Assembly (NCBI RefSeq): GCF_004331735.1
Contig: NZ_SJSO01000005.1
Coordinates: 327,650 to 391,649 of the forward strand
From: Pedobacter psychrodurus
GTDB lineage: Bacteria; Bacteroidota; Bacteroidia; Sphingobacteriales; Sphingobacteriaceae
Direction: 5' to 3'
Length of the DNA stretch: 64,000 nucleotides
Below the pieces are notes generated by a model. That model worked only from the letters and a program-made list of their open reading frames with translations, was not told where the DNA came from and did no database searches. This document shows, one piece after another, positions 1 through 9,475 of the stretch (position 1 is the first letter of the stretch; the number at the start of each line of letters is the position of its first letter). The position numbers were made by a program, and so were the translations under genes.

Positions 1-96
1 TCGTTTTTCTAGGTCAAGCAATTGTTTAAATTCGGCTTTGAATTTTATATTGTGGGAATTGTCTTTAGAAAATGCTTTTCTTATTTTTTTAATCAT
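1..96 (-). CDS. Partial CDS, N-terminus of an unidentified protein
   Basis: An open frame starts at an ATG (complement of 94-96) and runs off the left edge, giving 32 lysine-rich residues beginning MIKKIRKAFSKDN. There is no membrane segment or recognisable motif in this stub. Its place next to the glycan genes suggests another transferase or methyltransferase of the same region, but that is only context. The 238 bp between it and the acyltransferase is AT-rich and holds no other gene that I can see. Confidence 0.5.
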   Translation of the reverse strand, partial: MIKKIRKAFSKDNSHNIKFKAEFKQLLDLEKR

Positions 97-334
97 ACTA
101 AGGCCTAATTATTCGACCGACTAAGATAACGCAATTATTTAATGAAATCTTTCAGCCTTACTTAATATTAAATGATGTAAACTTATAACGGGGGTAAAAA
201 TAATTCTTGCAGAGATCTAATACATATATTCGATATGGGTAATATTCTTTATACATGTGTGTTAAAATTTGCTTGATTTTTTATATAAGATCATTTTTTG
301 TAGATATTCGCAGACTGTTTAAAAATGATATTCA

Positions 335-1426
335 ATGGATACTGAGCCAATAAAAGTTACAACACCTAAAACAAATAATTTTTCTTTTGTCGATTCAATC
401 AGGTGTATATCTATGATTGGGATTGTTCTTGAGCATTGCGGGGTTGTTCCGCCAAATCACTATAGCAGGCAGTTCGAAAACATTATCGAAAGTTCTATTA
501 TACAGTCTTTTAAGTTCAGCACAATAGCTTTTTTTCTAATTGGGGGCTTTTTAATCAACCATAAGTTTGATGAATACACACCTTTTCAGTATTTAAAAAA
601 CAGATTTAAGAAAACCATTAAACCATGGTTGTTCTGGATATTTATGTTAATTATGCTAAGTGTTTTAGACCGTTATATCGCCCATAGTAGAGGAAGTGAG
701 ATGGGCATGATAGGAAATAACTTTTTTCTATACTTTGTTGAAACCTTTACCCGTATCGTACTCATTAGCCCATATTGGTTTATCCTTAATTTTCTTATTT
801 GTATTACTATTTTATTGCTATTTAAAAAGCATTTGTATAACCTTTGGTTTGGTTTGGTTTTGGCCCTTTTTTCGCTGTTTTATAGTGTAAATATTTATCA
901 GGGCTGGATTGCCACAACCCATACTACAGCAATTTTTGGATTCGTATTTTATTTATGGCTCGGCGTTTATTTTAACGAGTATTATGATAAGATAATGAAT
1001 ATAATTAAGGCTACATCGTGGTTTATCATCTTGCTTTTAGCATTTGTTACCTTTTGGATAGCCGTTGGAGAATCTACTTACCTTAATAGTATTGGTATAA
1101 AAGATGCATATAATACCTTACGTTTTAGTAATATCATCTATTCTTTGGTGATGTTTGCTCTATTATTAAAAGTAGGCAGTTTAAATTGGCTCCAGCGAAA
1201 TTTACGACCCAGGGAAACTACCTTCGGTATCTATCTCATCCATGTGATTATAATTGACAGAGGACTTCCCCTAATTTTTCAGCCCTTAAAGTTAAATTTT
1301 CTTGAGCTTAACATATGGCAGAATACCGCAATACTGTTAATTAGATTTTTAGTTACCTATACGCTAAGCTTTTTCCTGGCTCGAGCTATCGGAAAAACTA
1401 AAGTGAAATGGATGGTGGGGAATTAA
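335..1426 (+). CDS. Acyltransferase family 3 membrane protein
   Basis: This 363-residue protein is very hydrophobic, with about ten membrane segments. Near the N-terminus it has the family pattern VDSIRCISMIGIVLEH, with the Arg and His that acyltransferase-3 (OafA/WecH-type) enzymes keep in the first membrane helix. Family members transfer acetyl or other acyl groups onto sugars of O-antigen, exopolysaccharide or similar glycans at the inner membrane. Being beside glycosyltransferases supports a glycan-decorating role. The stop overlaps the end of the convergent GT2 gene by 4 bp. The substrate cannot be told. Confidence 0.85.
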   Translation: MDTEPIKVTTPKTNNFSFVDSIRCISMIGIVLEHCGVVPPNHYSRQFENIIESSIIQSFKFSTIAFFLIGGFLINHKFDEYTPFQYLKNRFKKTIKPWLFWIFMLIMLSVLDRYIAHSRGSEMGMIGNNFFLYFVETFTRIVLISPYWFILNFLICITILLLFKKHLYNLWFGLVLALFSLFYSVNIYQGWIATTHTTAIFGFVFYLWLGVYFNEYYDKIMNIIKATSWFIILLLAFVTFWIAVGESTYLNSIGIKDAYNTLRFSNIIYSLVMFALLLKVGSLNWLQRNLRPRETTFGIYLIHVIIIDRGLPLIFQPLKLNFLELNIWQNTAILLIRFLVTYTLSFFLARAIGKTKVKWMVGN

Positions 1427-2430
1427 CTGATCAATCCCCTAAGCGTGATTTTAAATATTTTTCGGAATTGCTTAAAATTAAAATACGCTCCACGATACAA
1501 TTCCTTTTTAAAATACCAATTTAATGCTTTAACATCTGATTTTTTTAACCGCAGTATTTCGTACCATTTATTAAATAAAAACCGATTCAATTTAGCTATA
1601 TCAAATCTTTTTGATTTTGCATTTGCAACTTTCATTGCAATTAATAGTTCGAGATATCCAGCAAAGTGAGCTTCATTTAAATTATTTGTTAATAATTCTT
1701 TATGTAGATTTAAGCTACTCGTGTTAAACGACATGCCTAAGTTATCTTGAATATTTTTAAGAACTTCGAGTTCGTTTTTTCCCTGATCCTCCGATCTTTT
1801 GATCGTTATATTTTCGCCATGTATCCTATATTTAACTAAAAACGCATTAATATTTGCTACTTTATATTTTTCTGAAATCCGTGTAAAAAGGTCGAAATCT
1901 TCAGCTAATGCAAAATCTCTATAGCCGTTAAGCGCTTTAAAGATTTCCGTTTTAAACATGGTACTTGAATTTATGAAAGAATTGGCAAATAACATACGCA
2001 TGTTTATCGAATCATCAGTTGGCACAATTATTTTTTTATCAGCCTCTATTCCATTTTCATTTATAATTGTACCATGCCCTCCGCATAATGCAACTTCTGG
2101 ATGTGAAGAAAAAAAGTTTAACTGTAACTGAAACCTGTCAGGATAAGCGATATCATCACTATCTAAAATTGCAATGTATTCACCGTTAGCTAGTTCGAGC
2201 AATCTGTTTCTGGTAAAAGGCAGTCCTTCATTCTCATTGTTTTGTATAAACCTGATTCTGTTATCATTAAATTTTTTAACTGCTAATGCAGTATCATCAG
2301 TTGACCCATCGTCGATAATAATAAGTTCAAAATCTTTAAAAGTTTGGTTTAAAATACTAGATATAGATTCTTCTATATAGCCAGAAGCATTATAGGCAGC
2401 TATAAATGCTGTTATTTTAGGGCTTTTCAT
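1423..2430 (-). CDS. Glycosyltransferase family 2
   Basis: The protein (335 residues from the ATG) has a GT-A fold N-terminus: ITAFIAAYNASGYIEESI, then IIIDDGSTDDT near residues 37-47 and a DSDD metal/nucleotide-sugar motif near 90. An upstream TTG at 2454 would add eight residues. The ATG at 2430 is preferred because the preceding fucosyltransferase ends in TGA overlapping it as ATGA, the usual form of translational coupling. The C-terminal third has no clear motif. It probably adds a sugar to a surface glycan in the cytoplasm; donor and acceptor are unknown. Confidence 0.88.
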   Translation of the reverse strand: MKSPKITAFIAAYNASGYIEESISSILNQTFKDFELIIIDDGSTDDTALAVKKFNDNRIRFIQNNENEGLPFTRNRLLELANGEYIAILDSDDIAYPDRFQLQLNFFSSHPEVALCGGHGTIINENGIEADKKIIVPTDDSINMRMLFANSFINSSTMFKTEIFKALNGYRDFALAEDFDLFTRISEKYKVANINAFLVKYRIHGENITIKRSEDQGKNELEVLKNIQDNLGMSFNTSSLNLHKELLTNNLNEAHFAGYLELLIAMKVANAKSKRFDIAKLNRFLFNKWYEILRLKKSDVKALNWYFKKELYRGAYFNFKQFRKIFKITLRGLIS

Positions 2431-3281
2431 AGTTTGATCCAGTTTTTTGGACAAATATCAGTATCATCAACAGCAAGATTATTTACCCATTTCCCTGGGG
2501 CAATAACCACTTTATTACTATTGTTATTTAGCCATGCACCCCACCAACTAAAGCTGCTATTTGCAATAATATTATGCTTACAGTTGCTCATCAATTGCAG
2601 ATCTATATAACTGTTTTTTCCCTTATTCAAATCAATGTAGGTTACATTCGCCAATTTAAGATTTTGTCTGCACCAGGCCATGTCATCAGAGAAGACGAAG
2701 AATTGAGCGTCTTTAATTTTTGAATTGATGTTCAATATCGCTTCCTCATAATAATCTAAATTACAAATATTGCCTAATAAGGGATCTTTTAAATAATCAC
2801 CCCTTCTTACATGGATCGATACACTTTGAGTATTTGTGATTTTTTGAAGGATTGTTTCATTTTCTATGCCTACAATTTTAGGGAAAATGAAATCATGTTT
2901 TATTTGGTCTGCTATATCATGGAAATACCCCTCATTTTGCCAATAACCAAAATAATATTTATTAGTGTCGCTTAAAAAAGAGGGGTCGAACCTAAATTCC
3001 TTTTCCTCTACCCTATAGGTCTTTTTTAAATTTAAAACCCTTTTCAGTTTTCTAAATATCCATTTGGTTTGATTGGGTCTAAATAGATTTAAAATAAATT
3101 TGCTTGGTGTTCTTACGGTTAAGTTAAAAATTCTTTCCAGTTCGTAACCATTGTGTAGAGGATAGGCTTCGAACTCAGATAAATCTGCATAAATATAGAT
3201 GCCCTTACTTTGTAGCGATCTGTAGAAAGAATATTGAAACATCTGATTGCCTAATCCGCCTATTATTTTTATAATGATCAT
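2427..3281 (-). CDS. Alpha-1,2-fucosyltransferase, GT11 family
   Basis: This 284-residue enzyme opens with IIKIIGGLGNQMFQYSFYRS and carries HVRRGDY mid-protein, the GDP-fucose-binding signature of GT11 and related fucosyltransferases. Further on is SNCKHNIIANSSFSWWGAWL, also typical of GT11. Such enzymes move L-fucose from GDP-fucose to the 2-hydroxyl of a galactose in O-antigen or capsule units. Length is normal. It is the first gene of a two-gene unit with the GT2 gene, with an ATGA overlap. No GDP-fucose synthesis genes (gmd, fcl) are in the window. Confidence 0.9.
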   Translation of the reverse strand: MIIIKIIGGLGNQMFQYSFYRSLQSKGIYIYADLSEFEAYPLHNGYELERIFNLTVRTPSKFILNLFRPNQTKWIFRKLKRVLNLKKTYRVEEKEFRFDPSFLSDTNKYYFGYWQNEGYFHDIADQIKHDFIFPKIVGIENETILQKITNTQSVSIHVRRGDYLKDPLLGNICNLDYYEEAILNINSKIKDAQFFVFSDDMAWCRQNLKLANVTYIDLNKGKNSYIDLQLMSNCKHNIIANSSFSWWGAWLNNNSNKVVIAPGKWVNNLAVDDTDICPKNWIKL

Positions 3282-3309
3282 ATCTTGAGTTTAATCAATA
3301 AATTTCTAC

Positions 3310-3347
3310 TTAAATCTGAGTGATCTGAAATACATACTCAGATTTAA
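3310..3347. promoter_or_regulatory. 12-bp inverted repeat upstream of GT2 gene, operator-like
   Basis: A perfect 12-bp inverted repeat (TTAAATCTGAGT at 3310-3321, ACTCAGATTTAA at 3336-3347) with a 14-bp spacer lies between two divergent genes. It ends 2 bp before a TAACTTTG promoter element. This is where a dimeric regulator could block RNA polymerase. No T-run follows, so a terminator is unlikely. Confidence 0.45.
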
Positions 3348-3349
3348 AT

Positions 3350-3357
3350 TAACTTTG
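3350..3357 (+). promoter_or_regulatory. Bacteroidota -7 element (TAACTTTG)
   Basis: TAACTTTG fits the Bacteroidota -7 consensus TAnnTTTG and ends six bases before the ATG at 3364, so the transcript would be leaderless or nearly so. No good TTTG -33 box is visible; the inverted repeat occupies that place. Confidence 0.4.
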
Positions 3358-3363
3358 TTATAA

Positions 3364-4308
3364 ATGGAAAATCCTGTAGTTACTATCATTATACCCGCAT
3401 ATAATTATCAGGCGTTTTTACCTGAGACTTTAAATTCGGTATTGGCACAAAAATATCAAAATTTTGAACTTATTGTTGTAGATGATGGTTCGGCAGATAA
3501 AACAAAAGATGTTGTAGCTGAATTTTTAGCAAAAGATCCCAGAATAAAATATTTCTATCAATCAAATGCTGGCTTATCGGCTGCAAGAAACTTAGGGATA
3601 AAGAACGCAAATGGAGAATATATCCAGTTTTTAGACGCGGATGACCTTTTGTCCGATCTAAAATTAAGCTTGCAAGTTGAGGATATGGAAAAAGATGCTC
3701 ATATAGATATCTCTTATACTATGGCGTGTTATTTTGTAGACGGCAATAAAGAAAAGCTTTATAAAAGTATAAACTTAAACCAGGATGAATGGATGTCTAA
3801 GTTGGATGCTTCTGGATATGAAGTTTTAGAAATGCTGGTGAAGCAAAATATAATGCCAGTTAATTCCGCTTTAATTAGGGCATCTTCATTGAAAAAAGTA
3901 GGCTTTTTTGATATGTTTTTGAAAAGTTTGGAAGACTGGGATTTTTGGATTTCGTGCGCATTTAAAGATTTCTATTTTTCTTTTTTGCCTGTAGAGGAGG
4001 CTTTTGCTTTAATTAGGATTCATAAAATCAGTATGAGTCAGAACAAGAAAAAGATGTCGGAGTATGAAGTAATAGTGAGGAAGAGAATTAAAAACTTAAT
4101 AAAAAACTGTTCATTTATTAACTCAGGGCAAAAGAAGATGCTGGAAAAATCAAACTCGAGGCATAATAAGGTTATTTTAAGTGGATTAATTAAAGAATCA
4201 AAGCTTAGCTTAAAAGAATGTTTTAGCTTGATTAAAAACGCCGGTATATCTCAATTCCTGGCATCTTACTTAAAAGCAATGAACGATTGCAGAAAAAGTA
4301 AACCCTAA
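3364..4308 (+). CDS. Glycosyltransferase family 2
   Basis: This 314-residue protein has a clear GT-A domain: VTIIIPAYNYQAFLPETLNS at the start, VVDDGSADKT near residue 38, GLSAARNLGIKNANGEYIQF near 75 and the metal-binding LDADD after it. The C-terminal part is rich in Lys and Ser and has no known domain. It is transcribed away from the fucosyltransferase and has its own likely promoter with an operator-like palindrome. It is probably a transferase for surface polysaccharide; the sugar is unknown. It converges with the DUF5672 gene 12 bp further on. Confidence 0.88.
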   Translation: MENPVVTIIIPAYNYQAFLPETLNSVLAQKYQNFELIVVDDGSADKTKDVVAEFLAKDPRIKYFYQSNAGLSAARNLGIKNANGEYIQFLDADDLLSDLKLSLQVEDMEKDAHIDISYTMACYFVDGNKEKLYKSINLNQDEWMSKLDASGYEVLEMLVKQNIMPVNSALIRASSLKKVGFFDMFLKSLEDWDFWISCAFKDFYFSFLPVEEAFALIRIHKISMSQNKKKMSEYEVIVRKRIKNLIKNCSFINSGQKKMLEKSNSRHNKVILSGLIKESKLSLKECFSLIKNAGISQFLASYLKAMNDCRKSKP

Positions 4309-4320
4309 CGCGATTGTAGT

Positions 4321-5115
4321 TTAAATAGAATATCCAAAGTCTTTAAGTATAGGCCTCCATACCTCCAGGTTTTTGTTCCATGCATGGCATCCAAAAGGCA
4401 GTGTATTGTTAGTGAGTTCGAAAGCCCGATCAACAGGCACTTCAAATGCAAAATATACGGCTTCCTTATATGAAGGTATCCTTAAAATTTTTTTCTGCCT
4501 ATTTACTTCTATGCTCCAAAAAACATCTTCATTAAAGTTAGCTGCCGGATTTAAAGAATATTCTTTTATTTTTTCCTGAAAGCGTTTGGTTAAATCATAA
4601 AATAACTGTGTTCTACGCAAAGATAAACCTCCATTCCCTACTTTATACTCCCGCTGAATGTCGGTTGGAGCAAGTGTGTTTTTCTCTTTAATATCGAATT
4701 TTCGATGTATGTAGCGCAAAATGCTATTTTTTATTGCTTTGATCACATCAGGATATTTATGTCTGAGCCACGGAGCTCCTACATAATCTATGTTTTTTTG
4801 ACACCAAATATGTAGATCATCTTTAAAAACAAAAGCATCTAACTGATAAATCAAGATGTATTCATAGTCTAAAAAAGCATCATAAAATTCTCCGGACAGC
4901 ATTAGTCTGTTATAGCCTGCAATATCTTTAAAATACGTATCATCAAAACTGATGAAGTTATTAAATGGATACTTGGTATTTAGATTTAAAGAATTGGGTT
5001 TTACACAAAAAATTGGATGTGATTTAGAAAGAACTTTGAAACACTGCTGTAAGGATATATCCTCTAAATAGCTTATTTCTTTATAAATAGGTACAATAAC
5101 GGCAACCTTTTTCAT
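4321..5115 (-). CDS. DUF5672 family protein
   Basis: The 264 residues start MKKVAVIVPIYKE and include YILIYQLDAFVFKDDL near 88-103, a GAPW motif, a GNGGLSLRR motif and FNEDVFWS. This set is typical of DUF5672 proteins, which occur in glycan clusters and are thought, without proof known to me, to be glycosyltransferase-like: the QLDAF and NEDVF stretches resemble GT-A metal and acceptor motifs. No signal peptide or membrane segment. It lies 18 bp downstream of a GT4 gene on the same strand and probably shares its transcript. Confidence 0.75.
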   Translation of the reverse strand: MKKVAVIVPIYKEISYLEDISLQQCFKVLSKSHPIFCVKPNSLNLNTKYPFNNFISFDDTYFKDIAGYNRLMLSGEFYDAFLDYEYILIYQLDAFVFKDDLHIWCQKNIDYVGAPWLRHKYPDVIKAIKNSILRYIHRKFDIKEKNTLAPTDIQREYKVGNGGLSLRRTQLFYDLTKRFQEKIKEYSLNPAANFNEDVFWSIEVNRQKKILRIPSYKEAVYFAFEVPVDRAFELTNNTLPFGCHAWNKNLEVWRPILKDFGYSI

Positions 5116-5133
5116 AATATGATGAGATTTAAA

Positions 5134-6297
5134 CTACTTCAAAAATAGTTTATCAAGATTTTTATAGCAGTGTTCCTTTTCGTAATTGATGCTAAAAGCC
5201 GCCAAGGCATTTTCTGCCTGTTTTTTATATTCCGATTCATCCGTTAATAGTTTCATGATATTATTTCCGAATTCAATGGGGTCATCACTAACCAAACAGC
5301 CATTGTCGGTCTTGTTGATCAGCCCATCGATCCCACGGGTATTACAAACTATCGGTAAGCCATAAGACAACGCTTCCACTACTTTTATCTTGGTTCCAGT
5401 GCCCGTTAGCATAGGGCATAGTGCTACTTTAGCATTTTGGTAATAGATCGATAAATCTTCGGCAAAGTTTACGGTAACAATATTCGGTGCCTTTATAGAA
5501 AGATGCTGGTTTATCTGTCCAATAACGCATATCTGCACGGTGGTTGGTAATAACGGGTAAACATCCTTAAAAAACCACTTGGCAGCTTTTTGATTATGTA
5601 CATTATCGCTGGCTACATATATCAGATCAAACGACTTGTCACTAGTAGCGTGAATATTTTCTGGTCTATCAAGCATCATTGGTGCTAATACAACCCTATT
5701 TTTACAAAATTGACTAAAAACGTATTGTTCTTCGACAGAAATGGCTAAAGCAATATCGAATAAAGAAATTCTTCTTATTTCTTCTTTAAAGGATTTGCCA
5801 ATATTATTCTTTTTTTGAAGTTGAGCGGTTATAAAATCATGTGTATCAATTACTTTTATCGATCTTTTTGTAAGGTGATTATGCTCTACCAGCGTAGCCC
5901 AGCTGGCATAATTGATAAAGATGTAATCGTAATCGTTGTTTTTTAGAATTTTTTTGAAAGCCCTCTTAAACCTCAAGGTCACCAATTCAGGGAATTGAAG
6001 CGGAAAGAACCAACCCTTATTCTGATAAAAGAAATTGGGCAGTTTATAAAAAAGCAGGTAATAAAGTAAGTTCTTTTTAGATGGTTTTTTTTTAATTACA
6101 TAAGTATTACTGGCCAAGCCCGCTTGCTCAAATGCTTTAATATCTGCCTCGTTCCATTTTCCGGTGAAATACTCGCTTACAAAATCAATTTCAAAATTTC
6201 TCGATTTAAAATAGCTTAACATGCTTAAAGCCCTGGTTCTGTTGCCCGCATTTTTTTTTAGCGGATTATCAGGCATAAAAAATAGTACTTTCTTCAT
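5134..6297 (-). CDS. Glycosyltransferase family 4 (GT-B fold)
   Basis: This 387-residue protein has the two-lobed GT-B layout. The C-terminal lobe carries a nucleotide-sugar site, GTGTKIKVVEALSYGLPIVC near residue 310, followed by NTRGIDGL, as in GT4 enzymes; an ALCPMLTGTGTK segment precedes it. The N-terminal lobe begins MKKVLFFMPDNPLKKNAGNR, where glycine-rich acceptor loops usually lie. The gene starts 7 bp after the ABC exporter stop, so exporter, GT4 and DUF5672 form one probable operon in that order. Confidence 0.87.
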   Translation of the reverse strand: MKKVLFFMPDNPLKKNAGNRTRALSMLSYFKSRNFEIDFVSEYFTGKWNEADIKAFEQAGLASNTYVIKKKPSKKNLLYYLLFYKLPNFFYQNKGWFFPLQFPELVTLRFKRAFKKILKNNDYDYIFINYASWATLVEHNHLTKRSIKVIDTHDFITAQLQKKNNIGKSFKEEIRRISLFDIALAISVEEQYVFSQFCKNRVVLAPMMLDRPENIHATSDKSFDLIYVASDNVHNQKAAKWFFKDVYPLLPTTVQICVIGQINQHLSIKAPNIVTVNFAEDLSIYYQNAKVALCPMLTGTGTKIKVVEALSYGLPIVCNTRGIDGLINKTDNGCLVSDDPIEFGNNIMKLLTDESEYKKQAENALAAFSINYEKEHCYKNLDKLFLK

Positions 6298-6304
6298 CTA
6301 GATG

Positions 6305-8140
6305 TTAGTCGTTAAAAGCCTGCATGTCGATTAAGCGCCTATATAAACCATTTTTGTTCATTAACTCATTGTGGCTTCCGGTTTCTACTAGGCTGCCCTT
6401 ATCTATCACAACAATTTTATTGGCATGTTGTATTGTACTTAAACGGTGCGCAATCACAATTGATGTGCGATTTTTCATCAGGTTATTTAAAGCATCCTGA
6501 ACTAATTTTTCAGATTCTGTATCTAAGGCTGAAGTGGCCTCATCCAGCAACATGATTGGGGGGTTAGCCAATACAGCCCTTGCAATACAAACACGCTGTT
6601 TCTGGCCTCCAGAGAGTTTATTTCCTCGATCGCCAACAAAAGATTGATAACCATCTTCTGTATTCTCGATAAAATCGTGCGCATTTGCAATTTTCGCTGC
6701 GGCAACAACTTCTTCCATTGTGGCATCTGGTTTGGCAAACGCAATGTTATTAAAAATGGTATCGTTAAATAGAAAAGACTCTTGATTAACGGTTCCCATT
6801 TGTGCCCTGATGCTTTCGACAGTAAGCTCCCTATAATCGTGGCCATCAATTTTAATCGTTCCTGATTTTGGATCATGGAAACGTGGAAACAGGTCCATTA
6901 ATGTGCTTTTTCCACCCCCGGATGGTCCGACAAGTGCTACTGTTTGCCCTTTTTCAATGTCGAAGGTTATCGAGTTAAGAATTTGTTTTTCCCCATAACT
7001 GAATGATATATTTTGAAGGCTGATTGTACTGTTAAAATCATCGAGAACTTTCGAATCTGGTTCATTAACCAACAACGGTTTAGTGTCTATTAGGTCTAAA
7101 ACCCGCTCGCCTGCTGCAATTCCAGAATGGATTCCACTAAATGAATCTGTTAATGCTTTTGCAGGACGCATTACCTGGGAAAAAATAGCGATGTAAGCAA
7201 TAAAATCTGATGCGGTTAAGGCGTTTTTATCATTATGTAATATTAATGATCCACCATACCAAACGATAATAGAAATCATTAAGACACCTAAAAATTCAGA
7301 AACTGGTGAGCCGAGTTGTTGGCGTCTAACCATTTTGCGTGTTAAGTTGGAATAGTATATATTTTCCTGGTTAAATTTGTTTTTAATTCGTTCTGTTGCA
7401 TTAAAGGCCTTTATGATTTTAATCCCGCTTAATGCCTCATCTAAAAAGCCAATCATTTTTGCAAAAGATTCATGCGATTCTTTTGCCTGCTGTTTTAACC
7501 TTTTTACAATTTTACTGATAATAAATGCAGAAATTGGGATTACCAGTAACGAGAATAAGGTAAGCTTTGCTGAAATATTAAATAAAAGAATAACATATAC
7601 AATTAGTGTTACAGGTTCTTTAAAAACAACCTGTAATGTATTGGTAACCGTGAATTGAACCACCTGTACATCAGATGCTACTTTAGAAATAATATCGCCT
7701 TTTCTCTCATTGTTAAAATATCCTACATGAAGATTCATCACATTGTTAAATACCCGCTTTCTAAAGTTTAGCAACGTATGGACTCTCAAATCTTCCATGT
7801 AACGCTGAGAAAAATACCTGAACAAATTGGAAAGCAATACAGAGATAACAATGATAATACAGATGTACATCAGCGTACTTTCTATAGTGTTAACCTTTAT
7901 TGAATAGTTAACAAAATCCCTTAACTTGCCCAATAAGCTAAATGAGGAGGCTGCTTTATCTGTTAAGCTTGGCGTTTGGCAAGCTTGCTTGTTTGCATTT
8001 AAAAGTGTTTCGAACAGCGGCGATAACAAAGCCAAGTTAAAGGTTCCGAATAGAATAGAAAGTAAGGTTGCAATAACATAAGGTATGGCAAACTTTTCAA
8101 TAGGCTTGGCAAATGATAATAAACGAAAATAAGTTTTCAT
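6305..8140 (-). CDS. ABC exporter with fused ATPase, MsbA-like
   Basis: A 611-residue half-transporter: six membrane helices in the first ~330 residues, then an ATPase with Walker A GPSGGGKST, signature LSGGQKQR, Walker B IMLLDEATSALD and a switch His (IVIAHRLST). It is closest in layout to MsbA-like lipid or glycolipid flippases. The ATG at 8140 (MKTYFRLLSFAKP) is preferred over one at 8209, which would add 23 residues forming an extra hydrophobic stretch. Being in one operon with a GT4 suggests it flips a lipid-linked glycan, but it could equally be the cell's general MsbA. Confidence 0.88.
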   Translation of the reverse strand: MKTYFRLLSFAKPIEKFAIPYVIATLLSILFGTFNLALLSPLFETLLNANKQACQTPSLTDKAASSFSLLGKLRDFVNYSIKVNTIESTLMYICIIIVISVLLSNLFRYFSQRYMEDLRVHTLLNFRKRVFNNVMNLHVGYFNNERKGDIISKVASDVQVVQFTVTNTLQVVFKEPVTLIVYVILLFNISAKLTLFSLLVIPISAFIISKIVKRLKQQAKESHESFAKMIGFLDEALSGIKIIKAFNATERIKNKFNQENIYYSNLTRKMVRRQQLGSPVSEFLGVLMISIIVWYGGSLILHNDKNALTASDFIAYIAIFSQVMRPAKALTDSFSGIHSGIAAGERVLDLIDTKPLLVNEPDSKVLDDFNSTISLQNISFSYGEKQILNSITFDIEKGQTVALVGPSGGGKSTLMDLFPRFHDPKSGTIKIDGHDYRELTVESIRAQMGTVNQESFLFNDTIFNNIAFAKPDATMEEVVAAAKIANAHDFIENTEDGYQSFVGDRGNKLSGGQKQRVCIARAVLANPPIMLLDEATSALDTESEKLVQDALNNLMKNRTSIVIAHRLSTIQHANKIVVIDKGSLVETGSHNELMNKNGLYRRLIDMQAFND

Positions 8141-8355
8141 TAAGTATTGTATATATAACAGAACCCAGGAAGTACCCAGTAGGAAAAAAATATAATAAGA
8201 TCCGAGCAAATGTACGGTTTTTCATACATATGAATAAGATGGAGAAACCCAACAAAATTAAAATTACAATTCTTGGGTTATGGAATGGATTGAGATGCTG
8301 TTTTACGGAATGTTTCGAGTCAACCGTTGGGCTATAGAATATAGGTTAAGAACTG

Positions 8356-9411
8356 TTATTCCAAACATTCCTGATATAAATTCAGATACTGGTTGGCTGC
8401 AATTTCCCACGAAAATTTTTCTGCTTGGGCAATTGCTTCTTTAGCACGATTATTTTGGACGAAATCACTTATTCCTTTTTTAAATACTTCCTGCATGTGT
8501 TCCGGTTCAAAATTATCGAAGTAATAAGCCACGTCGCCGCCAACCTCTGGGAGTGAGGTGAATTTGGAGAGGAAAACAGGTTTTCCAAAGTGCATGGCTT
8601 CTATTACAGGAAGACCAAAACCTTCAGCAACTGAAGGGAATAAAAAAGCATCGCAATTTTTGTAATACCAGGCTTTATCTTCATCAGAGATTGGCCCTGT
8701 AATATGTACCCTATCTAAACAGTCATATTTTTCGGCTTCTTCTAAAATCCTTTGTTTATGAGGCGTTTCCTTGCCCGAAATAACAAGATGAAAGTCATTC
8801 CCTTTTAATAAAGCCGGAAGCAAATGAAATCCTTTCTGAACCGATAATAAGCCTATTGTAAATAAGAAAGGTTTTGGTGGAACGAAACTGGGGTTATGTT
8901 TTTCATCTGATATCAGCTTATCGGCTCCGTTATAAATTACGCTAACTTTTTCTTTTGCCTCAGGAAAATAGTGGACTACATCATTTGCTACAAATTGAGA
9001 TATGCACACAATTTTATCGCACTGTGATACAAGCTTGCCAAGTTTTTTTAGATAAACCTGAATTCTGTGTGGCTTACTAAATTTTAAATGAACCTTGTTC
9101 ATGTCATGAACAGTCATTATTTTCTTTGCATTTACTTTTTTTGGCCGTAATCTGCAGGTCTGATCAGAGAGATGAACAACTTCGAAATCGTTTTTTTTCT
9201 TAAAAAATAACCGATCTAATCTCGAGAGATAAATGATATCAACCAAGCCGTTAAAAAGATATTTTGTCTGTTTGAAAAGATAAAATTTTAATTCAAACTT
9301 TCCTTTGTTTTCCTGGATTAATGCGTCGCCTAATCCTTTTCCAAACGAAAAATAGCCGCAATTGGCATCTTTCATCGAATCAAAAGTTACTAAGACCTTA
9401 GGCTTTTCCAT
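8356..9411 (-). CDS. Glycosyltransferase family 4 (GT-B fold)
   Basis: The 351-residue protein has the conserved GT4 C-terminal lobe: FLFTIGLLSVQKGFHLLPAL near 185, FLFPSVAEGFGLPVIEAM near 258 with the donor-binding EGFGLP glutamate, then GKPVFLSKFTSLPEVGGD. Such enzymes use nucleotide sugars such as GDP-mannose or UDP-glucose on membrane-bound acceptors. It lies 64 bp downstream of the next glycosyltransferase on the same strand. The 146 bp between it and the ABC exporter holds no gene I can see. Confidence 0.9.
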   Translation of the reverse strand: MEKPKVLVTFDSMKDANCGYFSFGKGLGDALIQENKGKFELKFYLFKQTKYLFNGLVDIIYLSRLDRLFFKKKNDFEVVHLSDQTCRLRPKKVNAKKIMTVHDMNKVHLKFSKPHRIQVYLKKLGKLVSQCDKIVCISQFVANDVVHYFPEAKEKVSVIYNGADKLISDEKHNPSFVPPKPFLFTIGLLSVQKGFHLLPALLKGNDFHLVISGKETPHKQRILEEAEKYDCLDRVHITGPISDEDKAWYYKNCDAFLFPSVAEGFGLPVIEAMHFGKPVFLSKFTSLPEVGGDVAYYFDNFEPEHMQEVFKKGISDFVQNNRAKEAIAQAEKFSWEIAANQYLNLYQECLE

Positions 9412-9475
9412 TAATTAAATAGTGTATTTAGAAGAAAAAAAAATTATGCAAATATAGACAGATTTAAATTGTAGA

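Noticed and set aside
6523..6876. 117-codon frame inside the MsbA-like gene, same strand, other frame
   Set aside because: It overlaps the ATPase domain, whose motifs are all intact in the main frame.
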